Part shown: one piece after another, positions 1 to 8,257 of the stretch
Numbering within the stretch: position 1 is the first letter of the stretch
How the letters are laid out: every line of letters starts with the position of its first letter
Source of the DNA: Bradyrhizobium sediminis
GTDB lineage: Bacteria > Pseudomonadota > Alphaproteobacteria > Rhizobiales > Xanthobacteraceae
DNA: 64,000 nucleotides
Assembly: GCF_018736085.1 (NCBI RefSeq)
Contig: NZ_CP076134.1
Location: 4,164,501 to 4,228,500, forward strand
Direction: 5' to 3'
The notes under the pieces: model-generated
What the model was told of the DNA's origin: nothing
Database searches by the model: none
Seen by the model: the letters and a program-made list of their open reading frames with translations, nothing else
Translations under genes and position numbers: made by a program

Positions 1-605
1 ATGCCGGATGCGCGCTGCACCCGCGGTCTCGTGTGCAAAGTTGTGCGAAAGAAAACGCACACGAGCATACAGGTTCAGCGGAGGCAATCCGGCATTCCCT
101 GCGCAATGGCTTTACGGCTTATACTGTGCTCTCCTCGGCGATCAGGATTTGTTTGTCACCGTCGCCCCGCGGATTGACGGCTGGCCCGACGCCCGGTTGG
201 GCCGGCTTCGCCTCCGCGGGACTTGACGCCAACCCAGAGGCTGTCAGGACCACACGACTTCGCCGTACGAAGCAGCGCCGTCGTCAGCGCGTCGCCGATG
301 GTTCACAGGCTTTCGCCCGCCCTGCCATTGCGTTTCACGCCTGACGCTGCCGCGTCCACCGCATCCCCTCCCGCGTTCGTGACGATCGCGATACGCCCCT
401 CTTGACGGGTGAGACGGGCAAACTGATAAATCTGATTTGCCCGACGGGTTAAGCGGAATTTTGCCCGACGGGTTGTTTTGTCGCAGCTGCGGCGCCGTTG
501 CGTTGGCAAAGGCGCACTTGCGGGGCGCCGCCCACCACCATCCGGATCGCGGCTCGAATGGGGTGGGTACTTTGCCCCCCCGAATCGCGCGTGGGCAGAG
601 TCTCT
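1..605. other. gene-free left edge with degenerate repeats
   Basis: I find no reading frame on either strand that resembles a protein. The stretch carries a direct repeat, TTTGCCCGACGGGTT, at 436-450 and 460-474, and an inverted near-copy (GACGGGCAAA, 413-422) that could fold with the first copy. It looks like decayed repeat DNA of the kind that accumulates between genes in Bradyrhizobium-type genomes. Nothing further can be supported. Confidence 0.5.
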
Positions 606-908
606 CTAAGCTGCCTTTGTCGCAATCGGTTCGATCTTCGCGAGGTCATTGCCTATTTGCCGTTTCGCGATCTGAACGTCGTAGTCGGTCTGCAGATTCA
701 ACCAGAGTTCAGGCGAAGTGCCAAAGGCCTTCGACAAGCGCAACGCTGTATCTGCAGTCACGCCGGTTTCTTCATTTGCCAATCGCTCAATACGCGTCCG
801 CGGAACGCCGCAGACTTTTGCTAACGCGCCGGACGATAGCCCCAGCGGCAGCAAAAATTCTTCCCGAAGAACTTCACCGGGATGCATGGGAGAAAGCTTC
901 CTGGCCAT
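606..908 (-). CDS. higA: HigA-family addiction-module antitoxin (orphan)
   Basis: A 100-residue helix-turn-helix protein that opens with the MHPGEVLREEFL signature of the HigA/VapI antitoxin family. The HTH lies at about residues 27-65, and the family's SPELWLNLQ segment follows at about 65-73. HigA proteins neutralise a HigB mRNA interferase and repress their own promoter. The ATG at 908 has a good ribosome site (AAGGAG, 8 nt spacer). No HigB-like frame is seen upstream, where it would normally precede higA; a palindromic repeat is there instead. It may therefore be an orphan that survived loss of its toxin, or simply a repressor. Confidence 0.8.
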   Translation of the reverse strand: MARKLSPMHPGEVLREEFLLPLGLSSGALAKVCGVPRTRIERLANEETGVTADTALRLSKAFGTSPELWLNLQTDYDVQIAKRQIGNDLAKIEPIATKAA

Positions 909-966
909 TTACGGCTCTCCTTGGTTTGAGGGCCATGCCCGGCCCCCTCTCTTGGTCATTAGCTCG

Positions 967-1046
967 GATGGGTTGAGCTTTTCGCGAAGCCCATCACCGC
1001 TTTTGCGAAACACGATGGGTATCGCTTCGCTCCACCCATCCTACGC
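967..1046. repeat. palindromic intergenic repeat, 'GATGGGT/ACCCATC' family
   Basis: Two neighbouring hairpins. GATGGG at 967-972 pairs with CCCATC at 990-995, and GATGGGT at 1014-1020 pairs with ACCCATC at 1034-1040, the latter followed by CTACG. The second hairpin recurs at 3599-3631 (GATGGGTTTCGCTACGC...CCATCCTACG) and in part at about 9830-9846, so it is a dispersed repeat family. Confidence 0.6.
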
Positions 1047-1098
1047 GCTACGCGCTGCACATTCGTTCGTCACGCCGGCAGGGCGCCCGCGAAGGCGC

Positions 1099-1464
1099 TC
1101 AGTGGAAGAAATAGATAGCCCCGACCACCCCAAGGATGAGAGTAAAGAGACCAAGAATAGATTTCGTCACCGCGCTCCTCCAGTCGGTGGGTATTCGAGC
1201 CAAGTAAAGGACCGCAATTACCGCTATGCAAACGGCCATCCCGACCGCCGGAGCATTCGCCGCTCGCGAAAAGCCCAGCGGAAGCTTTAGTCCGATGTAG
1301 ACCACGAACGCGCCCATGTAGATCGACCAGGCTACCCAGCAGACCGAGATCACTTCCTCTAACGACAATTTTCGACCGAAGAGGCGTACTGGGCTGAGCG
1401 CTATCAACAAGGGCGCACCGAGCACAACGAGAGAGCCCAACGCGAGCGGCTCACTGACCGTCAT
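1099..1464 (-). CDS. four-helix hypothetical membrane protein
   Basis: A 121-residue protein of unknown function, not recognised. It has four hydrophobic segments, at roughly residues 7-26, 37-60, 74-94 and 103-120. It ends two residues after the last one (YFFH), so nothing soluble follows. The ATG at 1464 is preferred over the TTG five codons upstream, though neither has a strong ribosome site. It stands alone on the minus strand between the orphan antitoxin and an IS-disrupted small gene. Confidence 0.55.
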   Translation of the reverse strand: MTVSEPLALGSLVVLGAPLLIALSPVRLFGRKLSLEEVISVCWVAWSIYMGAFVVYIGLKLPLGFSRAANAPAVGMAVCIAVIAVLYLARIPTDWRSAVTKSILGLFTLILGVVGAIYFFH

Positions 1465-1632
1465 GGCGCATAGCCGCAAGCGCGAGCCACATTAGGCTCG
1501 TCGAATGTAGCCCCTCCATCGATCTAACCAAACGCGTGGCGCAGCTTGATCGCACACCACAGACCGATCATTGAGCTGCTGCCGGTTTGATGGACACCAA
1601 GATTGGGTGTTTCATACAGCCGGAGGTGGGTC

Positions 1633-1923
1633 ATGCAGAGACGAAGATTCAGTCGAGAGTTCAAGGTCGAGGCGGTCAAGCTTGTCAGGGAGCGCGGAGT
1701 ATCGGTAGCGCAAGCCGGCCGAGACCTGGGCATTCATGAGAACGTGCTGCGCAAATGGGTCAAGGAGTTCGGCTCCGATCCCGTGCAGGCCTTCCCCGGC
1801 CACGGCCAGATGAAACCCGAGCAGCTGGAGATCGAGCGGCTGCGGCGCGAGGTCAACAAGCTGAAGGCGGAGCGGGATATCCTAAAAAAGGCCGCTGCCT
1901 ACTTCGCGAAGGAAGCGACATGA
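1633..1923 (+). CDS. IS3-family transposase OrfA
   Basis: A 96-residue protein with an N-terminal helix-turn-helix (residues 3-45, RRFSREFKVEAVKLVRERG) that recognises the element's ends. A coiled-coil / leucine-zipper stretch (residues about 60-88, LEIERLRREVNKLKAERDIL) follows. The ATG at 1633 is chosen because GGAGG lies 8 nt upstream; longer frames begin only at a TTG. The last codons contain the slippery heptamer used to make the OrfAB transposase, and the stop overlaps the orfB ATG (ATGA, 1920-1923). Confidence 0.93.
   Translation: MQRRRFSREFKVEAVKLVRERGVSVAQAGRDLGIHENVLRKWVKEFGSDPVQAFPGHGQMKPEQLEIERLRREVNKLKAERDILKKAAAYFAKEAT
1884..1890 (+). promoter_or_regulatory. programmed -1 frameshift site A_AAA_AAG
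   Basis: In the orfA frame the codons read CTA AAA AAG. The heptamer A AAA AAG allows tandem slippage by -1 into the orfB frame, which is open here. This is the standard way IS3-family elements make the fused OrfAB transposase. Confidence 0.85.
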
Positions 1924-2786
1924 AGTTCGGCTTCATCGTGAAGCACCGGAACATCTGGCCGGTGGCATGGCTATGCGAAGCAATGGGCGTGTCGCGGTCG
2001 GGCTTCCATGCCTGGCTGAATCGATCTCCCAGCGCCAGATCCCGAAGCGACGAAGCGGTCGGCCAGCAGGTGAAGGCCAGCTTCCTTGCCAGCGACCGGA
2101 CCTACGGCGCACGGCGCGTCTGGCGAGACCTGCTGGCAGACGGCGTCGAATGCGGTCTTCACCGGATCGAGCGGCTGATGCGCCTGCAGGCCTTGCGGGC
2201 GCGGCCACGGCGCCGGCGTCTGCCGAAGGACGAAGGCGATCGCCAGGTTGCGAACGTGCCGGCGAACCTTCTCGATCGTCAGTTTGCGGCCGAGCGGCCG
2301 AACCAGAAGTGGATCGCCGACTTCACCTACATCTGGACCGCCGAGGGCTGGCTCTACGTGTCGGCTGTGATCGACCTGTTCTCGCGACGGGTGGTCGGCT
2401 GGTCGATGAGCGCCGGCATGACAGCCCAGCTGGTTGCGGACGCCCTGTTGATGGCCGTCTGGCGCCGGGGCAAGCCGGATGCCCTGATGCATCACTCGGA
2501 TCGGGGCAGCCAATACGCCAGCGAACAGTTCCAGCGCCTGATGGCTGACAGCGGCATCGTCTGCAGCATGAGCCGATCCGGCAACGTCTGGGACAACGCG
2601 GCGATGGAGAGCTTCTTCTCGTCGCTAAAGACCGAACGCATCGAGCGCAAAACCTACCGTACCAGGAACGAGGCCAGAGCAGATGTGTTCGACTACATCG
2701 AGCGGTTCTACAATGCGACCCGACGTCATTCGACGATCGGATACCTCAGCCCTGTTGAGTTCGAGCGCAAGGTGGGATTAGCTTAA
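1920..2786 (+). CDS. IS3-family transposase OrfB (DDE integrase core)
   Basis: A 288-residue catalytic part of the transposase. It has an HTH_21-like N terminus (YGARRVWRDLL) and a retroviral-integrase-type core with the DDE residues in WIADFTYIW, HHSDRGSQY and NAAMESFFSSLK. The C-terminal YNATRRHSTIGYLSP motif is typical of the family. The ATG at 1920 overlaps the orfA stop. The frame stays open back to 1755, so the protein can also be made as an OrfAB fusion by slippage at 1884-1890. All catalytic residues are present. Confidence 0.95.
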   Translation: MKFGFIVKHRNIWPVAWLCEAMGVSRSGFHAWLNRSPSARSRSDEAVGQQVKASFLASDRTYGARRVWRDLLADGVECGLHRIERLMRLQALRARPRRRRLPKDEGDRQVANVPANLLDRQFAAERPNQKWIADFTYIWTAEGWLYVSAVIDLFSRRVVGWSMSAGMTAQLVADALLMAVWRRGKPDALMHHSDRGSQYASEQFQRLMADSGIVCSMSRSGNVWDNAAMESFFSSLKTERIERKTYRTRNEARADVFDYIERFYNATRRHSTIGYLSPVEFERKVGLA

Positions 2787-3171
2787 CCGGGTGTCCATCA
2801 AACCGGCAGCAGCTCACATCATGATAACTACGCGAAGAGCTTGCCGGTAGCCCTTTGGAATTCGCAGCAAATCAACGGCGAAACTTGCCGCCGCTGTTCC
2901 CACCACCGCCAAGGCGATAGCCATCTATTAACCTCCGGTTGTATTTAACTTTGGATGTGACCGAACAAACACTAAATGTTCGTTCGCGCGAACCTTTAGA
3001 GTGCGGCAGTATGTTGGGCTCAACGCGAGAAGTGATCCCCGCCTTCGATGTCCGCTCAGGGTCATTTGCAGCCATCGGCAGGCGTCGTACCCATGTCCGT
3101 TCCTGCCTCGAAAGCAGATCTCGGCTTGCGCAGCACGTCCCGCCCGATGTGACGTTTTCCGTTGCGCCACG

Positions 3172-3519
3172 TCAAATCCGTCTCATCGTCCTGTCACCAA
3201 CCACTCGAAGGTCGATCCTGCCGATCAGATCCGAACGGAGCACCTCCGCGGCGCTGATGGCGGCCATCGTCTGTCGCAACGTACTGACGTTCGATCCGAG
3301 CGCCACGATTCCGCCCAGCACTGCGGCAATCGATCCGATGGCGGCGACCTGATTGGATCCGAACAGGCCCAGCATCATAACCAGCAGCAATGCGCCGCCG
3401 CCGGCGATTGCCGCCTTGGAAACCAGTATAATCTTTCGGCATCGCTCGGAGGCCTCGGCAAGCTCCTCGAGCCGCGCTTCGATCCGTGAAATCTCGTCGA
3501 TCGGGTTGTCCTCGTCCAT
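3172..3519 (-). CDS. hypothetical protein with coiled coil and two membrane helices
   Basis: A 115-residue protein, family not recognised. Residues 5-30 (NPIDEISRIEARLEELAEAS) look like a short amphipathic coiled coil. Two hydrophobic helices follow at about 34-54 and 58-76, and then a soluble tail with a second amphipathic stretch. The ATG at 3519 is used; a TTG start six codons upstream is possible. It may be a small membrane-anchored scaffold, but this is inference from composition only. Confidence 0.5.
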   Translation of the reverse strand: MDEDNPIDEISRIEARLEELAEASERCRKIILVSKAAIAGGGALLLVMMLGLFGSNQVAAIGSIAAVLGGIVALGSNVSTLRQTMAAISAAEVLRSDLIGRIDLRVVGDRTMRRI

Positions 3520-3850
3520 CAGATTCAATATCCGCAAAGTTCATTGTCGGAAGTGGCGGCAGGTTGGCTCATGTCCGCGCCCCTAATAACAGTATTGCGA
3601 TGGGTTTCGCTACGCTCAACCCATCCTACGCGGCCCGCGCTTGTCGCGTGCATCCGCGTCTTGAGTGCTCAATGGCGGCGAAGGCGCGGATGGTCGGTGC
3701 ATCCTGAGTCGGCCGCCGCAAAATATCCGTCAGGTCACGCAAGGTAGCGCTTCCTTGCATGCCCCAGAGTTCGTTATGATGGGGTCAAATGGTCCCGCAA
3801 GGCACCTGCCCCGCGCCAATCGACCTGCAATCCAAGGGAGTGAGCCCATC
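3520..3850. other. intergenic stretch with one palindromic repeat
   Basis: No gene is seen. A copy of the GATGGGTT/AACCCATC palindrome lies at 3599-3631. The segment just before the next gene (3770-3850) presumably holds its promoter, but no clear -35/-10 pair can be named. A ribosome site AAGGGAG precedes ATG 3851. Confidence 0.4.
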
Positions 3851-4939
3851 ATGAAACGCCGCACGTTCCTCAAAGGCAGCGCCCTTGCCGGCGCGACGAC
3901 GCTGGTTGCCGCGCCGGCGATCGCCCAATCGGCGCCCGAGATCAAATGGCGCCTGACCTCGAGCTTTCCGAAGTCGCTAGAGACCATCTACGGCACGGCG
4001 CAGACCTTTGCGAAATACGTGGCCGAAGCCACAGACAACAAGTTTCAGATTCAGACCTTTGCGGCAGGCGAGATCGTGCCCGGCTTGCAGGCCCTCGATG
4101 CCGTGAGCACCGCTGCCGTCGAGATGGCGCAGACCCCGCTCTATTTCTACATCGGCAAGGAGCCGGCACTCACCTATGCCACGGGCGCGCCGTTCGGCAT
4201 GAACCATCGCCATCAGCATTCTTGGTGGACGTTCGGCGGCGGCGCCGAACTCTGCAACGAAGCGCTGAAACCTTTCAAGACGCACGCCATCCTGTGCGGT
4301 AACTCCGGCACGCAAATGGGCGGCTGGTTCCGCAAGGAGATCAAGACGGTCGATGATCTCAAAGGCCTCAAGTTCCGCATCGCCGGCATGGGCGGCCATG
4401 TGCTCGCCAGGCTCGGCATCGTGCCGCAGCAGATCGCGGGCGGCGATGTATATTCAGCACTCGAGAAGGGTTCGATCGATGCCGCGGAGTTCGTCGGTCC
4501 CTATGATGACGAGAAGCTCGGCTTCTACAAGGTGGCGAAGTACTACTACTTCCCCGGCTGGTGGGAAGGCGGAGCCATGCTGCACATGATCGTGAACCAG
4601 GAGAAGTGGAATGCGCTTCCCAAGCAGTACCAGACGATCCTCAACCAGGCCGGCGCGGCAGCGGGCGCCTGGATGATCGAGAAATATGACAGCGTCAATC
4701 CTGCCGCCCTGAAACGCCTTATCGCCGGTGGAGCGGAGTTGCGCGCGTTCCCGCAGCCGGTCCTGGATGCCTGCTACCAGGCCACGCAAGATCACCTCAA
4801 CGAAATTGCCGAGAAGAGCCCGCTGTTCAAGAAGACCAAAGAGAGCCATGACGCGTACATGAAGGAAGTGCTCTTCTACGCGCAGATCGCGGAAAACTAT
4901 TACGACAACTACCTGCTCGGCAAAATGCGCAAGGGCTGA
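3851..4939 (+). CDS. TRAP-type (DctP family) periplasmic substrate-binding protein, Tat-exported
   Basis: A 362-residue solute-binding protein. The N terminus MKRRTFLKGSALAG carries a twin-arginine motif (RRTFLK), and cleavage is likely after AIA near residue 25, so it is exported folded. The mature part fits the DctP fold of TRAP and related keto-acid binders (TSFPKSLETIYG, FRIAGMGGHVLARLG, ALEKGSIDAAEFVGPYDDEK). The start at 3851 follows AAGGGAG with good spacing. No dctQ/dctM membrane genes are adjacent, so the permease must be elsewhere. The substrate is unknown; mono-carboxylates or keto acids are plausible for this subgroup. Confidence 0.85.
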   Translation: MKRRTFLKGSALAGATTLVAAPAIAQSAPEIKWRLTSSFPKSLETIYGTAQTFAKYVAEATDNKFQIQTFAAGEIVPGLQALDAVSTAAVEMAQTPLYFYIGKEPALTYATGAPFGMNHRHQHSWWTFGGGAELCNEALKPFKTHAILCGNSGTQMGGWFRKEIKTVDDLKGLKFRIAGMGGHVLARLGIVPQQIAGGDVYSALEKGSIDAAEFVGPYDDEKLGFYKVAKYYYFPGWWEGGAMLHMIVNQEKWNALPKQYQTILNQAGAAAGAWMIEKYDSVNPAALKRLIAGGAELRAFPQPVLDACYQATQDHLNEIAEKSPLFKKTKESHDAYMKEVLFYAQIAENYYDNYLLGKMRKG

Positions 4940-5086
4940 GTGTAGACTGGCGAAATGCGCCACGCGCGCGGTCACTCGTTCAAGGATTCATCATGGTCGG
5001 ACATAATGACCGACGGATATGCCCGCGCGGCCAAGCGGCAAGCGGGGCCTCATGAAATCCGCGTGTCTCCGTTCCATCGCAACGTC

Positions 5087-6757
5087 ATGAGACATTCGCT
5101 TTGTCAGATCCTTGCGGCCGTCCTGCTGGCGATGGTGCTCGACCCAATGTCGCGCGCATCGGCGCAAGCCGCGCCGGTCGAGCTGCGCATTCTGGCGATC
5201 AACGACTTCCACGGTTATCTGCAACCGCCGCAGGGCGGCATCCGGATCGCCGATCCCGACGACAAATCCAAGAGGATAACGGTCGCGGCCGGCGGCGCCG
5301 AGCACATGGCGACGGCGGTCAGGCAACTCCGCGAAAAAGCCAGGAACAACATCTTCGTCGCCGCCGGCGACCTGATCGGCGCGAGCCCGTTCCTGTCGGC
5401 AATGTTTCACGACGAGCCCACCATCGAATCGCTCGGCATGATGGGACTGGCGGTTGCCTCCGTCGGCAATCACGAATTCGACGAGGGCAAGGAAGAGCTG
5501 CTGCGGATGCAGAATGGCGGCTGTCACGCGATCGACGGATGCCAGGGGCCGCATCCCTTCCTCGGCGCGAAGTTTCGCTATCTGGCCGCCAGCACCTTCG
5601 AGAAGAGCACCGGCAAGACGCTGTTTCCACCTTACGCGATCAGGGAGTTCGACGGCGTTCCCATAGCCTTCATCGGCCTGACATTGAAGGGCACGCCGAA
5701 GCTGGTCGCGCCGACTGGCGTCGCCGATCTGGAATTCAGGGACGAGGCCGACACCGTGAACGCGCTGGTGCCGGAACTGAAGGCGCGCGGCGTCGAGGCC
5801 ATCGTCGTGCTGATCCATGAAGGCGGCTTTCCGAGCGGCGATTATAATGAGTGCCCGGGCATCTCCGGCCCCATCGTCGACATCGTCAGGAAGCTCGACA
5901 AGGCCGTCGATCTCGTCGTCAGCGGCCACACCCACCAGGCCTATATCTGCGAGATCGACGGCCGGCTGGTCACCTCAGCCGACAAATACAGCACCGTCGT
6001 CACCGCAATCGATCTGAAGCTCGATCCCGCCACCCGCGACGTCATCAGCGCCCGCGCCGACAACGTCATCGTCCGCACCGAAGCCTTCGCCAAGGATCCG
6101 GAGCAGACCGCGTTGCTCGAGGCTTACGATCGACTGGCCGCCCCGATCGCCGGCCGCCCGGCGGGCTCGATCACCGAAACGCTGTCGCGCATGCCCAACG
6201 AGGCCGGCGAGAGCGTGCTCGGCGATATCGTCGCCGACGCCCAGCTGGCCGCGACCCGCCTCGAGGCCAATGGCGGGGCCGTGATCGCCTTCACCAATCC
6301 GGGCGGCGTCCGCAGCGATATCCCGAAGAAGGACGGCGGCGCGGTGACCTATGCCGACGTGTTCGCCAGCCAGCCGTTCCGCAACCAGCTGGTGACGCTG
6401 ACGCTGACGGGAACGCAGATCAGGAACGTGCTCGAGCAGCAGTGGCTCGACCCGAAGCGGCCGCGGATTCTGCAGGTCTCGAAGGGTTTCAGCTACGCGT
6501 GGGACGCCGCCAGGCCGATCGGCGACCGCGTGGCCGCCGACAGCCTGACGCTGAACGGGCAACGCATCGATCCGGCGACGGGCTACCGCGTGACGGTGAA
6601 CAGTTTTCTCGCGGTCGGCGGCGACGGATTTACCGTGTTCATGGAAGGATCAGCGCCGCTGGTCGGCGTCTATGACGTCGACGCCCTGTACCTGTATTTC
6701 AAGGCCAACAGCCCGATCGCGCCCGCGACGGGGAATCGCATCGTGCGAATGAACTGA
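5087..6757 (+). CDS. periplasmic 5'-nucleotidase / bifunctional metallophosphatase
   Basis: A 556-residue exported phosphoesterase of the UshA/CpdB type, which hydrolyses nucleotides to nucleosides and phosphate. A signal peptide (MRHSLCQILAAVLLAMVL...ASA) supports the ATG at 5087 over an upstream ATG at 4955. The metallophosphatase motifs are in order: INDFHG, AGDLIGASPF, VGNHEFDEG and SGHTH. The C-terminal 5'-nucleotidase domain follows (GESVLGDIVADAQL, NPGGVRSDI, QPFRNQLVTL). A single-gene unit on the plus strand after the TRAP binding protein; the two may serve nutrient scavenging, but no common operon is shown. Confidence 0.88.
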   Translation: MRHSLCQILAAVLLAMVLDPMSRASAQAAPVELRILAINDFHGYLQPPQGGIRIADPDDKSKRITVAAGGAEHMATAVRQLREKARNNIFVAAGDLIGASPFLSAMFHDEPTIESLGMMGLAVASVGNHEFDEGKEELLRMQNGGCHAIDGCQGPHPFLGAKFRYLAASTFEKSTGKTLFPPYAIREFDGVPIAFIGLTLKGTPKLVAPTGVADLEFRDEADTVNALVPELKARGVEAIVVLIHEGGFPSGDYNECPGISGPIVDIVRKLDKAVDLVVSGHTHQAYICEIDGRLVTSADKYSTVVTAIDLKLDPATRDVISARADNVIVRTEAFAKDPEQTALLEAYDRLAAPIAGRPAGSITETLSRMPNEAGESVLGDIVADAQLAATRLEANGGAVIAFTNPGGVRSDIPKKDGGAVTYADVFASQPFRNQLVTLTLTGTQIRNVLEQQWLDPKRPRILQVSKGFSYAWDAARPIGDRVAADSLTLNGQRIDPATGYRVTVNSFLAVGGDGFTVFMEGSAPLVGVYDVDALYLYFKANSPIAPATGNRIVRMN

Positions 6758-6855
6758 AATGCCGGCGGGATCCGCGGGCTCGGCTCTTTCCCAAGCCGCG
6801 CCAACCCCCTAGATTAACGCCTTCTCATAAAGCGCTTGCCGCGCCAGGGTACTGC

Positions 6856-7785
6856 ATGACCACGCTGCTTCTCACTCATCCGGCCTGTCTCGACCACGCC
6901 ACGCCGCCGGGCCATCCGGAGCGCTCCGACCGGCTGCGCGCGGTCGGCGAGGTGCTCGCCGAGGATCGCTTCAACAGACTGGTGCGCGGCGAAGCGCCGG
7001 AGGGCAGTCTGGATTCGGTCACGCTCTGTCACAACGAGCACTATGTCGGAGAACTCCGCCACATCGCGCCGTCGAGCGGGCTGATCTATCTCGACGGCGA
7101 TACCTCGATGTCGCCCGGCACCTGGGAAGCGGTGATGCGCGGCGTCGGCGGCGCGGTCACCGCCACCGATGCCGTGATGTCGGGCTCGCATGACAATGCC
7201 TTCGTCGCGATCCGTCCGCCGGGCCATCACGCCGAGATCAACAAGCCTATGGGGTTCTGCTTCTTCGACAATGCCGCGATCGCCGCACGCCACGCCCAGC
7301 GCAAATACGGCATCGCCCGCGCGGCGATCGTCGATTTCGACGTGCATCACGGCAACGGCACCCAGGATATCTTCTGGTCCGATCCGACCGTGATGTATTG
7401 CTCGACGCACCAGATGCCGCTGTTTCCCGGCACCGGCGCCAGCGGCGAGCGCGGCGAGCACGACACCATCGTCAACGCGCCGCTCGCCTCCGAAGACGGC
7501 GGCGCCAAGTTCCGCGCCGCGTTCGAAAACGTCATCCTGCCGCAACTGCGGAAATTCTCGCCTGAGCTGATCATCGTCTCCGCCGGCTTCGACGCGCACT
7601 TCCGCGATCCCTTGGCGTCGCTCAATCTTCACGCCGAGGATTTCGGCTGGGTCACGCGCCAGCTGATGGACGTCGCCTACTCCAGCGCCGGCGGCCGGAT
7701 CGTCTCGGTGCTCGAGGGCGGCTACGATCTGCAGGGCCTGAAAGAGTCGGTGGCGGCGCACGTCAGCGCATTGATGGGCGCGTGA
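6856..7785 (+). CDS. histone-deacetylase-family zinc amidohydrolase
   Basis: A 309-residue protein of the HDAC/acetoin-utilisation superfamily, which removes acyl groups from amines such as acetylated polyamines or lysine. The motifs are PPGHPERSDRL (18-27), the histidine pair in RPPGHHAE (124-125) and DFDVHHGNGTQ with zinc ligands D162 and H164. SAGFDAHFRDPL adds the third ligand D246, and EGGYDL (287-292) closes the set. All catalytic positions are kept. The gene lies 72 nt upstream of xseB on the same strand. The physiological substrate cannot be told from sequence. Confidence 0.9.
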   Translation: MTTLLLTHPACLDHATPPGHPERSDRLRAVGEVLAEDRFNRLVRGEAPEGSLDSVTLCHNEHYVGELRHIAPSSGLIYLDGDTSMSPGTWEAVMRGVGGAVTATDAVMSGSHDNAFVAIRPPGHHAEINKPMGFCFFDNAAIAARHAQRKYGIARAAIVDFDVHHGNGTQDIFWSDPTVMYCSTHQMPLFPGTGASGERGEHDTIVNAPLASEDGGAKFRAAFENVILPQLRKFSPELIIVSAGFDAHFRDPLASLNLHAEDFGWVTRQLMDVAYSSAGGRIVSVLEGGYDLQGLKESVAAHVSALMGA

Positions 7786-7857
7786 TTTCCCGCCACAATA
7801 CGCCCGCATAGATGGATTTGAGTCTGCGCCCCGCGAGGGCGCATCCGGGAAAGCAAT

Positions 7858-8109
7858 ATGGCCGAAAACACCCAACTGGACGTCAAGAAGCTCTCCTTCG
7901 AACGCGCGATCGAGGAACTCGAATCGATCGTCAAGCGGCTCGAGGACGGCAAGGTGCCGCTGGAGGAATCGGTGGCCATCTACGAGCGCGGCGAGGCGCT
8001 GAAACGGCGTTGCGAGGAATTGCTGCGGCAGGCCGAAGCGCGGGTCGACAAGATCACCACCGACGCCAGCGGCCAGGTCACTGGTACCGAGCCGCTCGAC
8101 GTTCAGTAA
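7858..8109 (+). CDS. xseB: exodeoxyribonuclease VII small subunit
   Basis: An 83-residue protein with the XseB signature LSFERAIEELESIVKRLEDG followed by PLEESVAIYERGEALKRRCEELLRQAE. It packs against XseA to form the single-strand-specific exonuclease VII used in repair and recombination. The xseA gene is not in the window. It lies upstream of dxs, an arrangement common in proteobacteria, with one gene interposed here. Confidence 0.95.
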   Translation: MAENTQLDVKKLSFERAIEELESIVKRLEDGKVPLEESVAIYERGEALKRRCEELLRQAEARVDKITTDASGQVTGTEPLDVQ

Positions 8110-8257
8110 CGGCCATGCGGCCGCACGTCGCTGCCCGGCAACAGATGGGAATATTTGGCGAATTCGGCGCTGACCGGGGCGGCGAGGCCCGAAATAGCTC
8201 TTGGCGCGTTACGTAGCCTGATATAGTCGGCGGCACTAGTCCGGGGACCACTGTTTC

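Larger units (their letters stand above)
1572..2816 (+). mobile_element. complete IS3-family insertion sequence, 1245 bp
   Basis: Perfect 27-bp terminal inverted repeats lie at 1572-1598 and 2790-2816 (left end begins TGAGCTGCTGCCGGTTTGAT). They are flanked by a 3-bp target duplication, CAT, at 1569-1571 and 2817-2819. Inside are the usual two overlapping frames, orfA (HTH plus leucine zipper) and orfB (DDE integrase), linked by an A_AAA_AAG slippage site. The exact repeats, intact frames and clean duplication suggest a recent and possibly active insertion. Confidence 0.95.
1524..2924 (-). pseudogene. 50-codon small membrane protein gene split by the IS3-family element
   Basis: On the minus strand a frame starts at ATG 2924 behind a textbook ribosome site (GGAGG, 8 nt spacer). 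It runs 36 codons and meets the IS end, where a TGA from the inverted repeat stops it. Removing the element and one copy of the 3-bp target duplication CAT rejoins it in frame with codons 1568-1527, ending at TAG 1526-1524. The rebuilt product is 50 residues. It starts MAIALAVVGTAAAS, has a second hydrophobic stretch (VVIMMIGLWCAI) and ends KLRHAFG, so it would be a two-helix hairpin. Function unknown. Confidence 0.6.

Noticed and set aside
2928..3170. 80-codon frame next to the disrupted small gene
   Set aside because: Poor coding character; looks like a decayed dispersed repeat (CGAACGAACATTTAGTGTTT region) rather than a gene.
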